The notes beneath the pieces are model-generated. The model saw only the letters and a list, made by a program, of their open reading frames with translations. It was not told the origin of the DNA and searched no databases. A DNA stretch of 64,000 nt from Paracoccus sp. S-4012 (GTDB taxonomy: Bacteria; Pseudomonadota; Alphaproteobacteria; Rhodobacterales; Rhodobacteraceae): assembly GCF_009674885.1 (NCBI RefSeq), contig NZ_WKKA01000001.1:62001-126000 (forward strand). Reading direction: 5' to 3'. Shown here piece after piece: positions 1 to 8,833 of this stretch; position 1 is the stretch's first letter, and the number at the start of each line of letters is the position of its first letter. A program made the translations under genes and the position numbers.

Positions 1-308
1 CCGCCGGGCGCTCGGCCTACACCGCCTCCAAGCACGCGACCGAGGGGCTGACCAAGGTCATCGCGATCGAGCTGGCGCCGCACGGCATCCGCGTCAACTC
101 GATCTGCCCCACCTTTATCGAGACCGAGATGACCGGCCCGGCACTGGCCGATCCGGCCTTCCGGGGCTTCGTGGAGGGCAAGATCAAGCTCGGCCGGCTC
201 GGCCAAGTCGAGGACCTGATGGGCGCGGCGGTGTTCCTCGCGTCCGACGCGGCGGCGCTGATGACGGGATCGTCGCTGGTCGTGGATGGCGGCTGGACCG
301 CAGGCTGA
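1..308 (+). CDS. SDR family oxidoreductase, 3' part only (cut by window start)
   Basis: C-terminal ~100 residues of a short-chain dehydrogenase/reductase; the Rossmann N-terminus lies outside the window. The first readable codons contain the catalytic YTASK (Tyr codon at 18-20, Lys codon at 30-32), followed by VNSICPTFIETEM and a C-terminal ALMTGSSLVVDGGW, the standard end of classical FabG-like SDRs. These enzymes use NAD(P)H to interconvert a hydroxyl and a carbonyl. The gene is followed after 16 bases by a Dabb protein and an overlapping acyl-CoA synthetase, so it is the visible start of a catabolic operon. The substrate cannot be deduced from the fragment. Confidence 0.9.
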   Translation, partial: AGRSAYTASKHATEGLTKVIAIELAPHGIRVNSICPTFIETEMTGPALADPAFRGFVEGKIKLGRLGQVEDLMGAAVFLASDAAALMTGSSLVVDGGWTAG

Positions 309-324
309 AACGAGAGGAAGCAGT

Positions 325-621
325 ATGTTCTACCACATCGTGATGATGCAGTTTTCGGACGTGGCGGATGCAGCGTTCTTCGCGCGGGTCGATCACTATT
401 GCGACCGTGTGCGGGCCGAATGCGCGGGCGTGCGCGACTACTTCATGGCGCCGAACGAGGCCGACCGCTCGGACGGGCTGACCCATGCTGTGGTCCTCGT
501 CTGCGACGACTCGGCCAGCCACGACGCCTACCAGATCTCGCCCGCGCATCAGGAGATGAAGGCCTTCATGGCTCCCTTCATCACCCGTATCGTGGTCTTC
601 GACGGCGGGCCGCAGGCATGA
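325..621 (+). CDS. Dabb (stress-responsive A/B barrel) domain protein
   Basis: A 98-residue protein beginning MFYHIVMMQF, with the alternating hydrophobic strands and late DAYQISPAHQEM...ITRIVVFD pattern of dimeric alpha/beta-barrel (Dabb) proteins. I chose ATG 325 because an AGAGGAAG ribosome-binding site lies 7 bases upstream; an in-frame start at 286 would run into the preceding gene. Dabb proteins are small dimeric ferredoxin-like folds; some act as cyclases or accessory enzymes in catabolic operons, and most have no assigned reaction. Its stop overlaps the next start (ATGA), so it is translationally coupled to the acyl-CoA synthetase. Function here is unknown. Confidence 0.8.
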   Translation: MFYHIVMMQFSDVADAAFFARVDHYCDRVRAECAGVRDYFMAPNEADRSDGLTHAVVLVCDDSASHDAYQISPAHQEMKAFMAPFITRIVVFDGGPQA

Positions 622-2540
622 CCGCTCAACTGCCCACCCTGCAGCGCTTCATCGACCAGCACGGCCTCTCGGGCTGGGATGCCCTCATCGCCCGCGCCGA
701 TGCCGAGCCGGAGTGGTTCTGGCCGGCAGTCATCGAATTTCTAGACCTGCGCTTCGGCACACCCTTCGAGCGCATCCTCGACCAGTCGCGCGGTCCCGAA
801 TGGGCCGAGTGGTGCGTCGGCGGCACCACCAACATCGCCACGAACTGCCTGCAGCGCCCGCGCGACGCGGGCCTCGGCGGCAAGCCGGTGATCGAATGGG
901 TCGGCGAAGACGCGGAGCGGCGGACCGTCACCTATGACGAACTCGCCGACGAGGTGGCGCATGTCGCCGCCGGCATGCAGGACCTCGGCATCCGACGGGG
1001 CGACGTGGTCGCGATCTTCATGCCCTCGGTCCCCGAGGCGATCGCGGCCTTCCTCGCCATCGTGTCGATCGGGGCGATCGCGCTGCCCGTGTTCTCGGGC
1101 TTCGGCGACGACGCGCTGGTGGACCGCCTGACCGATGGCGGCGCGGTGGCCGTCGTCACCGCCGACCGCACCTTCCGCCGCGGCAAGGCGATCGAGATGG
1201 CGGCGCAGGTCGCGGGTCTGCGTCATCGTTTGCCGGCCTTGCGCCATGTCATCGTGGCCCCACGGGAGCCGGGTGCGTCGGTGGAGGCAGGCTTCGTCTC
1301 CTGGGCCGACCTCGCCCGCACCGCACGCGCGCAGCCGCCGCTCGAACTGCCGGCCGAGACGCCGGCCATGCTGGTCTTCACCTCGGGCACCACGGGCCGC
1401 GCCAAGGGCACGGTCCACAGTCATTGCGGTTTCATGGTCAAGACCGCCGCCGACTACGGCCTGATCCACGACCTGAACGCGGGCGACCGGCTCCTCTGGA
1501 TGAGCGACATGGGCTGGCTCACCGGCCCGATGCTGGCCGCCGCCGTGCCGATGATGGGCGCGACGATGATCCTCGTCGAAGGAACGCCGGACTGGCCTGA
1601 CGCGGGCCGGATGTGGCGGCTTGCGGACGAACTCGGCGCGACCTTCCTCGGCGTGGCGCCGACCATGATCCGCGCTGTGATGCAGCAGCCCGAGGGCACC
1701 GTCGAGGCGCATGACCTCTCGGGCCTGCGGATCACCGCCTCGACCGGCGAGCCCTGGACGCCGGAAGCCTGGGAGTGGTTCCGCACCACGGTGCGCCGCG
1801 GCGGCGAGGTGCCGCTGCTGAACTATTCCGGCGGCACCGAGATCGGCGGCGGCATCCTTGGCACCAGCCTGCTGCACCGCGACCTGCCTCCCTGCGCCTT
1901 CGGCGGCCCGCTGCCGGGCATGCGGGTGGTGGCCCTGGGCGAGGACGGCGCATCGATCCGCCCCGGCGAGGTCGGTGAGCTTGCGCTCGCCGGGCCGAGC
2001 ATTGGGCTGACCCGCGGCCTCTGGAACGATCCGCAGCGTTATCTCGACAGCTACTGGTCGGCCCGGCCCGGCGTCTGGATGCATGGCGATTTCGTGTCGA
2101 TCGACGAGGACGGCCACTGGTATCTGCACGGCCGCTCGGACGACACGATCAAGATCGCTGGCAAGCGCATCGGCCCGGCCGAGGTCGAGGCGCTGCTGCT
2201 CGGGACCGGGCTGGTGGCCGAGGCCGCCGCGGTCGGCATCAACGACCCGGTGAAGGGCCAGGCGGTCGCCTGCGCCTGTGTCCTCGCCAAGAGGGTCCCG
2301 GCCGACGAGGCGACCGCAGGAAAGCTCCGCGACGCGGTGGCAGGAGGTCTCGGGTCCAGCTTCCGTCCGAAGCGGATCGTTTTCGTCCCCGACCTCCCGA
2401 AGACGCGGACGATGAAGCTCATGCGCCGCGTGGTGCGCGCGGCATTCGAGGACCAACCTCCGGGGGATTTGTCAGGCTTGGTGAACCCCGAGGCGGTGGA
2501 GGTGCTCGCCGACAAGGTCAGGCAACAGGAACGCGCTTAG
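618..2540 (+). CDS. AMP-forming acyl-CoA synthetase (acetyl/acyl-CoA synthetase-like)
   Basis: A 640-residue member of the adenylate-forming superfamily: it should convert a carboxylic acid, ATP and CoA to acyl-CoA, AMP and PPi in the cytoplasm. Visible signatures are the P-loop FTSGTTGRAKG near residue 254, YSGGTEIGG near 403, the WMHGDF region near 487 and the C-terminal hinge/lysine-bearing KIAGKRIGPAEVE near 512. The extended N-terminus (about 100 residues before the AMP-binding core) and WCVGGTTNIATNCL resemble acetyl-/propionyl-type synthetases rather than long-chain ligases. ATG 618 overlaps the preceding stop (ATGA). A longer in-frame reading from 399 is the Dabb gene read in another frame and is rejected. 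Acid specificity is not resolved. Confidence 0.9.
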   Translation: MTAQLPTLQRFIDQHGLSGWDALIARADAEPEWFWPAVIEFLDLRFGTPFERILDQSRGPEWAEWCVGGTTNIATNCLQRPRDAGLGGKPVIEWVGEDAERRTVTYDELADEVAHVAAGMQDLGIRRGDVVAIFMPSVPEAIAAFLAIVSIGAIALPVFSGFGDDALVDRLTDGGAVAVVTADRTFRRGKAIEMAAQVAGLRHRLPALRHVIVAPREPGASVEAGFVSWADLARTARAQPPLELPAETPAMLVFTSGTTGRAKGTVHSHCGFMVKTAADYGLIHDLNAGDRLLWMSDMGWLTGPMLAAAVPMMGATMILVEGTPDWPDAGRMWRLADELGATFLGVAPTMIRAVMQQPEGTVEAHDLSGLRITASTGEPWTPEAWEWFRTTVRRGGEVPLLNYSGGTEIGGGILGTSLLHRDLPPCAFGGPLPGMRVVALGEDGASIRPGEVGELALAGPSIGLTRGLWNDPQRYLDSYWSARPGVWMHGDFVSIDEDGHWYLHGRSDDTIKIAGKRIGPAEVEALLLGTGLVAEAAAVGINDPVKGQAVACACVLAKRVPADEATAGKLRDAVAGGLGSSFRPKRIVFVPDLPKTRTMKLMRRVVRAAFEDQPPGDLSGLVNPEAVEVLADKVRQQERA

Positions 2541-2591
2541 ATGCCGACCCGAAATGAACGGCGCCTGGTATCGCTCAAGGCAGAGCACCGC

Positions 2592-3740
2592 ATGGAACGT
2601 TTCGTCATCGACATACCTCAGGAGGCCCTGGACGACCTGTACCGCAGGCTGGAGGCGACCCGCTGGCCGGACGAGCCTGCCTCGGCCTCGTGGCGATACG
2701 GGGCGGAACTGGGCTGGATGCGTCGCGCAGTACTGGCGTCACGACTACGATTGGCGGGCGGAGGAGCGGCGGCTCAATCGTTTCGCCCATTGGAGGGCGC
2801 GTGCAGGGGGAACGGACCTGCACTTCATCCTCGAACCGGGATCGGGCGCGGCACCGTTGCCGCTGGTGCTGACCCATGGATGGCCGGGATCGTTCGAGGA
2901 GTTCACCCAGGTGATCGACCCGCTGGCCCATCCTGAACGCCATGGAGGGCGGGTCGAGGAGGCCTTCACGGTGATCGTGCCCAGCCTGCCCGCTATGGCT
3001 TTTCAGGCGCGCCCCGCGAACCCGTCACAGCAGCGCAGATCGGGGCGGCGACGGCCGATCTGATGCACCGAGTGCTCGGCTTCGATCGCTGGGTCGCGCA
3101 GGGTGGCGACTGGGGCAGTATCGTGACCGCCCGGATGGCTCTGCTGAACCCGCCCGGGCTGGCCGCGATCCACCTGAACAGCGCCCCGCTTCATGCCAGG
3201 GTCGTGCCCAAGGAAATGACCGACGACGAAGCCGCCTGGCTGAAGGCCGGCGCCGCGAAGCGGGCATCGCAGGCGGGCTATCGCATCCAGCAGGGCACCA
3301 AGCCGCAGAAGCTGGCCTACGGACTCACGGATTCGCCAGTGGGGCTGGCGGCTTGGATCCTCGACAAGTTCCAGAACTTGACCGTCGGCGGCGAGCCCGT
3401 CCCGCCGCCCTTCCCGCTGGATCGGCTGCTGACCAACGTCATGCTCTGCTGGCTGGGCGGGATCAATGCCGCCAACTGGCTTTACATCTCGGTGGTTGAA
3501 GAAGGACTTGGCCTGCCGCGCAGGCAGCGGGTCGAGGTGCCGACCGGATTTACCCTTTGCCCGAACGACCTCGGCGTGCCGCCGCCCGACGCTTGGCTCA
3601 GGCGCAGCTTCAACATGTTGCATCGCGCCGCTGCCGCACAGGGCGGGCACTTCCTTGCCTTCGAGCAGCCCGAGCTTTTCGTGAGTCGCCTGTGCGCTAT
3701 CGATCCGGTCCGGTTCGATAAGATGGCCGGTCCTCTATGA
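2592..3740 (+). pseudogene. Epoxide hydrolase (alpha/beta-hydrolase with EHN domain), broken by two frameshifts
   Basis: Three consecutive pieces in alternating frames together read as one epoxide hydrolase. Piece 1 (from ATG 2592, MERFVIDIPQEAL...YGAELGWMR) is the EHN N-terminal domain. Piece 2 (about 2720-2990) continues with VAQYWRHDYDWRAEER and the oxyanion motif HGWPGSFEEF. Piece 3 (about 2992-3740) carries the nucleophile loop QGGDWGS (Asp near 3106) and the His motif GGHFLAFEQPE near 3648. The first shift lies near 2715-2725. The second, at about 2992, looks like one lost base: restoring a G gives the expected PGYGFSG. The C-terminus is also abnormal. Intact enzymes add water to epoxides; this copy should be inactive unless the shifts are sequencing errors. 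Confidence 0.85.
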
Positions 3741-4000
3741 CAGCGGCGTGCTGAAGGCCGCGGACCGCGCCACCCTCGAATCGCCGGGCAGCGTCGCGGA
3801 CGGGCACGATTAGGCGTGAGTGGGGATGTGAGCCGCGATCAGTCTCTCGCCTATGCACGCCAAGAACGGCATGCACGAATGCGTGGAAAAGAAGGATTAC
3901 ATTGGTGGCAAGCCACCATGACATGCACGGGGGGCGATATGACCCCGGGGTGTCCTGAAGCCCGCGGCTGGGCTACCACGCCGTTTCCATCTGACCGCCG
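3741..4000. other. Intergenic remnant with a short perfect palindrome
   Basis: No intact gene is seen. A perfect inverted repeat, TGGTGGC-AA-GCCACCA, lies at 3903-3918 and could be a terminator stem, an operator or an old IS end. Reading on through the stop at 3740 in the adjacent frame gives a short stretch, LYDSGVLKAADRATLES, which resembles the C-terminus of some solute-binding proteins. That match is from memory and weak, but it would suggest recombined debris between the epoxide hydrolase and the IS cluster. Confidence 0.4.
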
Positions 4001-5180
4001 TCAGCCGCCGAGCGGGTCGAAGGGCTCGTCGAACCTGATGGCAAACTGATTGATCGCTGTCAGCCAGCCTCCACTTCGCGGGGTTTTCTCGTGCTCGCGG
4101 ATGGCGAGATAGATCAGCTTCTCGGCGGCCTCCTGGGGCGGGAACGAGCCGCGCGTCTTGATGACCTTGCAAATCACGCGGTCGAGCCTCTCCGCTGCAT
4201 TCGTGCTGTAGATCAACCGGCGAATCTCGGAGCCGAAAGCGAAGAACGGGATGACCTCCGGCCAGGGTCGCCGCCGAGTCTGGGCGATCGGCGGGTAGCG
4301 CCCGTCTACGCCTCGCTGACGGCTTTCAGGGCGTCCGCCGCGGCCTTTGCAGTCTCGGCGCCGCAGACACCCTTAGTCGGGCGGCCACCGCCTTGCGGTC
4401 CTTCCACGAGCAGAAGTTCAGGGGGAGGCGGACCAGATGCCGACGCAAGTCTGGACCCTCGCCTCAGGGAAGGCGGCGGTGATCGCCTCGGGAAAGCCTC
4501 TTGGGTCGTCCACCACCGCAATCGGGATGTCCTGAAGGCCCGGCTGCGCAGTTCGGTCATCACCGACAGCGAGAACTTCGCGCCTCGTTTCGGCGATCCA
4601 CAGGCCCAGACCTCGCGCCGGACCTCGCCGTTGATCCCGAGGCCCGTCGCATGTGTCTCCCGAGGCAGCCGCAGCATTGCCAGTTCCGCCAGACGGCTCA
4701 GCGTCGACCGTGGTGCCTTGGGCGAAGATCGTCGTCAGCATCGCGGCCACCGCGCGCGCTGCTTGGCCGGGGCATGTACCAGGGCCATGTGCCCTCCAGC
4801 GGTCGGGACAGGAACGCGTTCACCCGCCGGTCGATCTTGGCGCAGAGGCAGCTCACCTGGCTCTTGGACATGCCGCCCGGGCCCATGGCCTTGGCCAGCT
4901 CGTCGACCGACTGCGCCGAGACGCCGTGGACATAGGCTTCCTGAATAACGGCCACCAAGGCTTTCTCGGCCGTCCGGCGAGGTTCCAGAAAACTGGGGAA
5001 GTAGCTGCCCTTCCTGAGCTTCGGGATTTCCAGCGCGATCCGGCCGGCCCGGGTATCCCAACCCCGGTCGCGGTATCCATTGCTCTGAACCTCCCGCATC
5101 GGCGGACGCGCGCCCTTCGCCGCGCCCGGGTCTCGCAACCCGAACCTTCTCCGAAGATCGACGGTGACCGCCAGCGTCAC
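4001..5180 (-). pseudogene. IS256-family (mutator type) transposase remnants
   Basis: Minus-strand fragments of IS256-type DDE transposases in several frames. The 5' piece (5180 down to about 4790) has NGYRDRGWDTRAG, IPKLRKGSYFPSFLEPRR, KALVAVIQEAYVHGVS and RVNAFLSRPLEG. The middle (about 4677-4440) has SVMTELRSR and IPIAVVDDPRGFPEAITAAF. The 3' piece (4216-4001) has MIYSTNAAERLDRV and VIKTRGSFPPQEAAEKL. Frame changes between pieces, an absent N-terminus and the shortened total show it is dead. The 5' piece and the middle/3' pieces resemble two different IS256 subgroups, so two nested or recombined elements are possible. Confidence 0.8.
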
Positions 5181-5358
5181 CCACAGCCGCGCGCTGCGCT
5201 ACGGGCAACAGCGATCAATGATGGAGGCGACGTTACCACAAGCCTCGGGGTGCCATCCCGGCTACACACAGCAGACCAGTTCAGGTAGGTTACGGCGGTT
5301 GCGTGTCCCCGCAACCAATCTCAGCGATGTAACGGAGCCCTGTGCACGGCCTCGGCTC

Positions 5359-6392
5359 TGTTGCAAAATCAGCTTGGCCGGGGTTCCCCTTTCCCCGGAC
5401 CGAGTCATCCCAGAGTACCCGTGACGGGCATGCCGAGGGCGGCATAGCCGTTCAGGACGGCAATCCGGACTTGAAGCTCGGCGATCTGGCGATCGAAGTC
5501 CCTCGCCATGAGGCGGTGACCCCGCAGTTTGACGCAATGCATCTTAGTCTCGACGCGGCTCCGGCGGTGGTATCCGCTTCATCGTCGCCGAAGCGCGCGG
5601 CCAAGGTATTTTGCAGTTCGCTGGGCCTCGTTGCGCGCCGCGGCGCGGCGGTGACGGTCTTCCATGGCTTTGCGTTTCTGCGGGGCGGGATTACGGCGTG
5701 CGCGCCGCGCTCGGCGATCGCATCGTGGCACTTGCGGGTGTTATAGGCGCCGTCTGCGGTAACGCTGCCGATCTCCTCGTCCGCCGGGATCTGGTTGAGC
5801 AGATCGGGCAGGACCGGCGCGTCACCGATGTGGCTCCCGGTGATCTCGACGGCCCGGACCTCCAGCGTTTCCTCGTCGATCCCGAGGTGGAGCTTGCGCC
5901 AGACGCATCGCCTCGGGCCGCCATGCTTGCGGGCGTGCCACTCGCCTTCGCCCTCGACCTTGATCGCAGTGCTGTCGACCAGCCGGTGCAGCGGACCCCT
6001 GGAGCCCCGCCACGGGATGTTGACGGCCAGGGTCTTCTCGTGCCGCGACAGCGTGCTGAAGTCAGGCACCGTCCAGTCGAGTCCGACCAGGCGAAGCAGG
6101 CTCTCGACGAACCCGGTCGTCTGCCGCAACGCCATGCCGAACAGAACCTTCATGGAGAGGCAGGTGTGGATGGCAGCATCGCTGTAGGTCTGCTGTCGGC
6201 CCCGTTGCCCGGTCGGCGCTGCCTCCCAGATCATCTCGGGATCGAACCAGATCGTCAGCGAGCCACGGCGCTTGAGCGCCTCTTTGTAGGCCGGCCAGTT
6301 CCAAGTCTTGTAGGTCAGGGGTGCGGGTCTGCTCATGTTGACCAGCTACCATGCTGAATCACGACATGAATCCCTCGGAAGATTGTGCAACA
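5359..6392 (-). mobile_element. IS5-family insertion sequence, degenerate
   Basis: An element of about 1.03 kb bounded by imperfect terminal inverted repeats: TGTTGCAAAATC at 5359-5370 and GATTGTGCAACA at 6381-6392, which match at 11 of 12 bases when one is inverted. It contains a single transposase gene on the minus strand, itself broken. I could not recognise a clean target-site duplication, so the exact ends may extend a few bases further. Confidence 0.65.
5405..6336 (-). pseudogene. IS5-family transposase, frameshifted near its C-terminus
   Basis: Starts at ATG 6336 (MSRPAPLTYKTWNWPAYKEA) and shows SMKVLFGMALRQTTGFVESL, the Asp-bearing LHRLVDSTAIKVEGEGEW, and EIGSVTADGAYNTRKCHD with the second catalytic Asp. 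After RRNAKPWKT (near 5670) the frame changes: the original frame stops at about 5452, while a second frame restores ARNEAQRTAKYLGRAL and then VETKMHCVKLRGHRL, which carries the last acidic residue and ends at 5405. That second frame also has a TGA in place of an expected Trp codon before SGYHRRSR. The gene therefore carries a frameshift and a nonsense codon and should be inactive. Confidence 0.85.
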
Positions 6393-6651
6393 TGTGTAAC
6401 CGCCCCATGCGCAAGAGGGATTTTGCGAGCTGAATCTGGCGCGTCGTCGAGTGCTGACATGTGTCCGGCCTCTAATGCGGCCGCCTACATGCCGCGGGCC
6501 CGTATGGTGTTCGCAGGTCCGGTCCAGATCAAAGCCGCGTGCTCGATGGCACTCTGTTGCGCCCTGGTTTTCCCGATCCCGTCTCACGACCGTTGCGCCA
6601 TACCGCTCCTTGCCCTCTTCCGCGCCGACGCTCTCGCGGCCGGCGGTCGGC
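6393..6651. other. No recognisable gene between IS5 and IS110 remnants
   Basis: About 260 bases without a supported gene, RNA or clear promoter. Base composition is slightly less GC-rich than the coding regions. It is presumably old flanking DNA or an IS end. Confidence 0.4.
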
Positions 6652-7679
6652 TTATGCCGCCGCGACCGGAGACTGGTAGACGCCGCCGCGGGCCATCAGC
6701 GCCCAGACGATCCGCGCCATCTTGTTAGCCAGCGCTACGCGCACCAGCATCGGCGGCTTGCGGGTCAGCATCCCGCCCAGCCATGTGCCCGGTCGGGCCG
6801 TGGCGTGGACATGCCGCTTGATGATGACGCTGTTGGCGCCAATGATCAGCAGCCGCCTGAGGGACCGCTCTCCATCTTCGTCGTGGCCCCGAGCCGCTGC
6901 TTGCCGCCGGTCGAATGCTGCCGGGGCACCAGCCCGAGCCAGGCCGCAAAGTCTCGCCCCCGGCGGAATGTCTCGGGTGGAGGGGCCAGAACCGCGATGG
7001 CCGTGCCGATCAGCGGGCCGATGCCCGGGACCGTCATCAGACGTCGGGCGACCTCGCTCTCCTTCGCCCCCCGGGCGATCTCGGAATCGAGCCGGGCGAT
7101 CTCCGCCTCGAGATTGGCGAGCGCCGCGACCAGCACCTTCAGCGTGTCGGTGGCATCGGCGGGCAGGCCGCTGTCCGGGTCCTCGACGATGGCGATCAGC
7201 CGCGCGGCATTGGCCGCTCCCTGGGGCACGATCTGCCCGAACTCGGCCAGGTGTCCGCGCAGGGCATTGATCGCCTGCGTCCGCTGCCGGATCAGAAGCT
7301 CGCGCACGCGGAAGACCATCGCGGCCCCTTGGGTCTCCTCGCTCTTCACCGGCACGAAGCGCATCGTCGGGCGCAGCGCAGCTTCACAGATCGCTTCCGC
7401 ATCGGCGGCATCATTCTTCTGTCGCTTCACGAACGGCTTCACATAGGCGGGCGGGATCAGCCGAACCTCGTGCCCCAGTTTCCCGATCTCGCGACCCCAG
7501 AAGTGCACACCGCCGCACGCTTCCATCGCCACCACACAAGGGGGCAACTGGCTGAAGAACGCCAGCACTTGGTCCCGCCGCAGCTTCCTGCGCAGCACCG
7601 CCCGTGCCGAGGAGTCAGCTCCGTGCGCCTGAAACACATTCTTCGCCAGATCGAGCCCGACCGTGGTAATCTCCGACAT
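6652..7679 (-). pseudogene. IS110-family transposase (DEDD recombinase) with one-base frameshift
   Basis: ATG 7679 follows an AAGGAGG ribosome-binding site by 8 bases. The N-terminal RuvC-like DEDD domain is intact: MSEITTVGLDLAKN (Asp10), VVAMEACGGVHFWG (Glu), KNDAADAEAI (two Asp). The C-terminal transposase_20 domain begins with MTVPGIGPLIGTAIA and AAWLGLVPRQHSTGGK. At about 6870 a single G seems lost, giving ATK-M-ESGPSGGC and a stop; the next frame restores GERSLRRLLIIGANSVI and runs to the expected MARGGVYQSPVAAA end at 6652. That downstream domain normally carries the catalytic Ser region, so this copy is probably dead. IS110 elements encode a bridge RNA in a flanking non-coding region; none was identified here. 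Confidence 0.85.
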
Positions 7680-7759
7680 GACCGCCCTCCTTTGTGGATC
7701 CTCAAAGACCCACCTTGGCACAGCGATGCCGTCGGGGGGCGGTCACATCATCAGAGCCC

Positions 7760-8170
7760 ATGCTGTCGTGAACATGCTCGGGGCGGACGGAATACTCCCG
7801 CGCCCGCAACAACAACGGTCGTGCGCCTTCATGATCCGGTAGCCCCGCTTGTGGTTCGCGGGCGCGAGGCTTTCCGATCGAAGCTGGCGGTTCAGGATCG
7901 CGGCGATCCGGCGGTAGCCAGAGGTGGGCGCGCCCCCACGGGCGCGTCTTGCACCTGGTGATAGCGGCGGCGCGGCTTCGTCCTACCTTGTAGCCGGTCG
8001 ATCAGGTCGGAACGGGTCACCCCTAGGGTGTCAGCCACCCTTTCAGCGGCGACCGAGCAAGCAAAGTCGGTTTTTGTTGAGCGCCTTGTCCAGGGCGCTC
8101 GCGTAGGATCTCGGCCTCAAGCGTCTTGGGGCCGAGCTGGCGTTTGAGCTCGCGGATGCTCTTTTCCCTC
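7760..8170 (-). pseudogene. IS3-family transposase remnants (OrfA end and OrfB start)
   Basis: Minus-strand fragments in shifting frames. Near 8160-8098 the OrfA leucine-zipper end reads SIRELKRQLGPKTLEAEIL. After a frame change comes AERVADTLGVTRSDLIDRL (about 8050-8000). A further shift gives GYRRIAAILNRQLRSE and KRGYRIMKAHDRC (about 7915-7815), the helix-turn-helix region of IS3-type OrfB. The segment that normally lies between the last two is largely missing and no DDE catalytic domain remains. This is an eroded IS3 copy with at least two frameshifts and an internal deletion. Confidence 0.7.
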
Positions 8171-8833
8171 TGCCGGACGGCCGGATGCTGGTCACATCGT
8201 CATCTCCGGACACCGTCACGGCTTCCCCGTCCAGCATCAGGCAACGCCAAGGACAGGGCAGTTCGGCGCCAAGCCATTGCCGCGGGCAACCACCGAGATC
8301 CCGGCGCCCTCGTCCAGCGTCTCTTCGACGACGGAAGCTTCTCGGCCGTGCTCCAGCGGCGCGGCAACCGGCGTCGATGATGATGTCTCGATCTCAGCCA
8401 TAAGCACGTGCTCAGGCCTATGCCTGAGCCTACATGACTATGCCCGGGTGTCCGGTTGAAACGTGGCCAGTTCACCGCTGCGCTGATCAAGGAAGAGCCT
8501 GACACAGTCGGCCCGCTGCTCAAGGCAAGTAATTCGAGGCGCTCGATGAGGGGCTCTGGCACGACGGCTTGCTCCCTCCTCGACCGAGCGGAGGTGACCC
8601 GCCAAGGATGGGACCTATTGCTTCGCTTCAGAGCGAGCGCACGGAACAGGACTATTCACCCCGGAGCTTACGAGACGACCATCCTTCCTTAGGCGCGCGC
8701 TTATCAACAGTCAGCGCCGGGGCGGATCCCGAGTCGGCGCTGAGCAGCTGCGCCGCCGGCGCCTCGAGCCGTGATGTATGGCTGCGTCTGCGCCTCTCGC
8801 GAGACGGCGCTTCTCGCCCGGCCCGCGACACGG
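8171..8833. other. Gene-poor stretch between IS debris and the F420 operon, with one hairpin
   Basis: About 660 bases in which I can support no protein or RNA gene. A perfect hairpin, GCTCAGGC-CTAT-GCCTGAGC, sits at 8410-8429, followed about 20 bases later by GTGTCCGGTTGAAACGTGG, which has the look of an IS terminus. There is no poly-T tail after the hairpin on the plus strand, so a simple terminator is not supported. The F420 operon ends at 8834 directly against this region. Confidence 0.4.

Noticed and set aside
399..617. Upstream extension of the acyl-CoA synthetase
   Set aside because: It reads the Dabb gene in another frame and is Arg-rich; ATG 618 overlaps the Dabb stop and begins the conserved sequence.
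741..2456. 571-residue antisense open frame over the first acyl-CoA synthetase
   Set aside because: Same shadow pattern; no recognisable motif and no ribosome-binding site.
8410..8429. Hairpin as the terminator of the F420 operon
   Set aside because: It lies 405 bases beyond the last gene and has no T-rich tail on either strand, so the link is unsupported.
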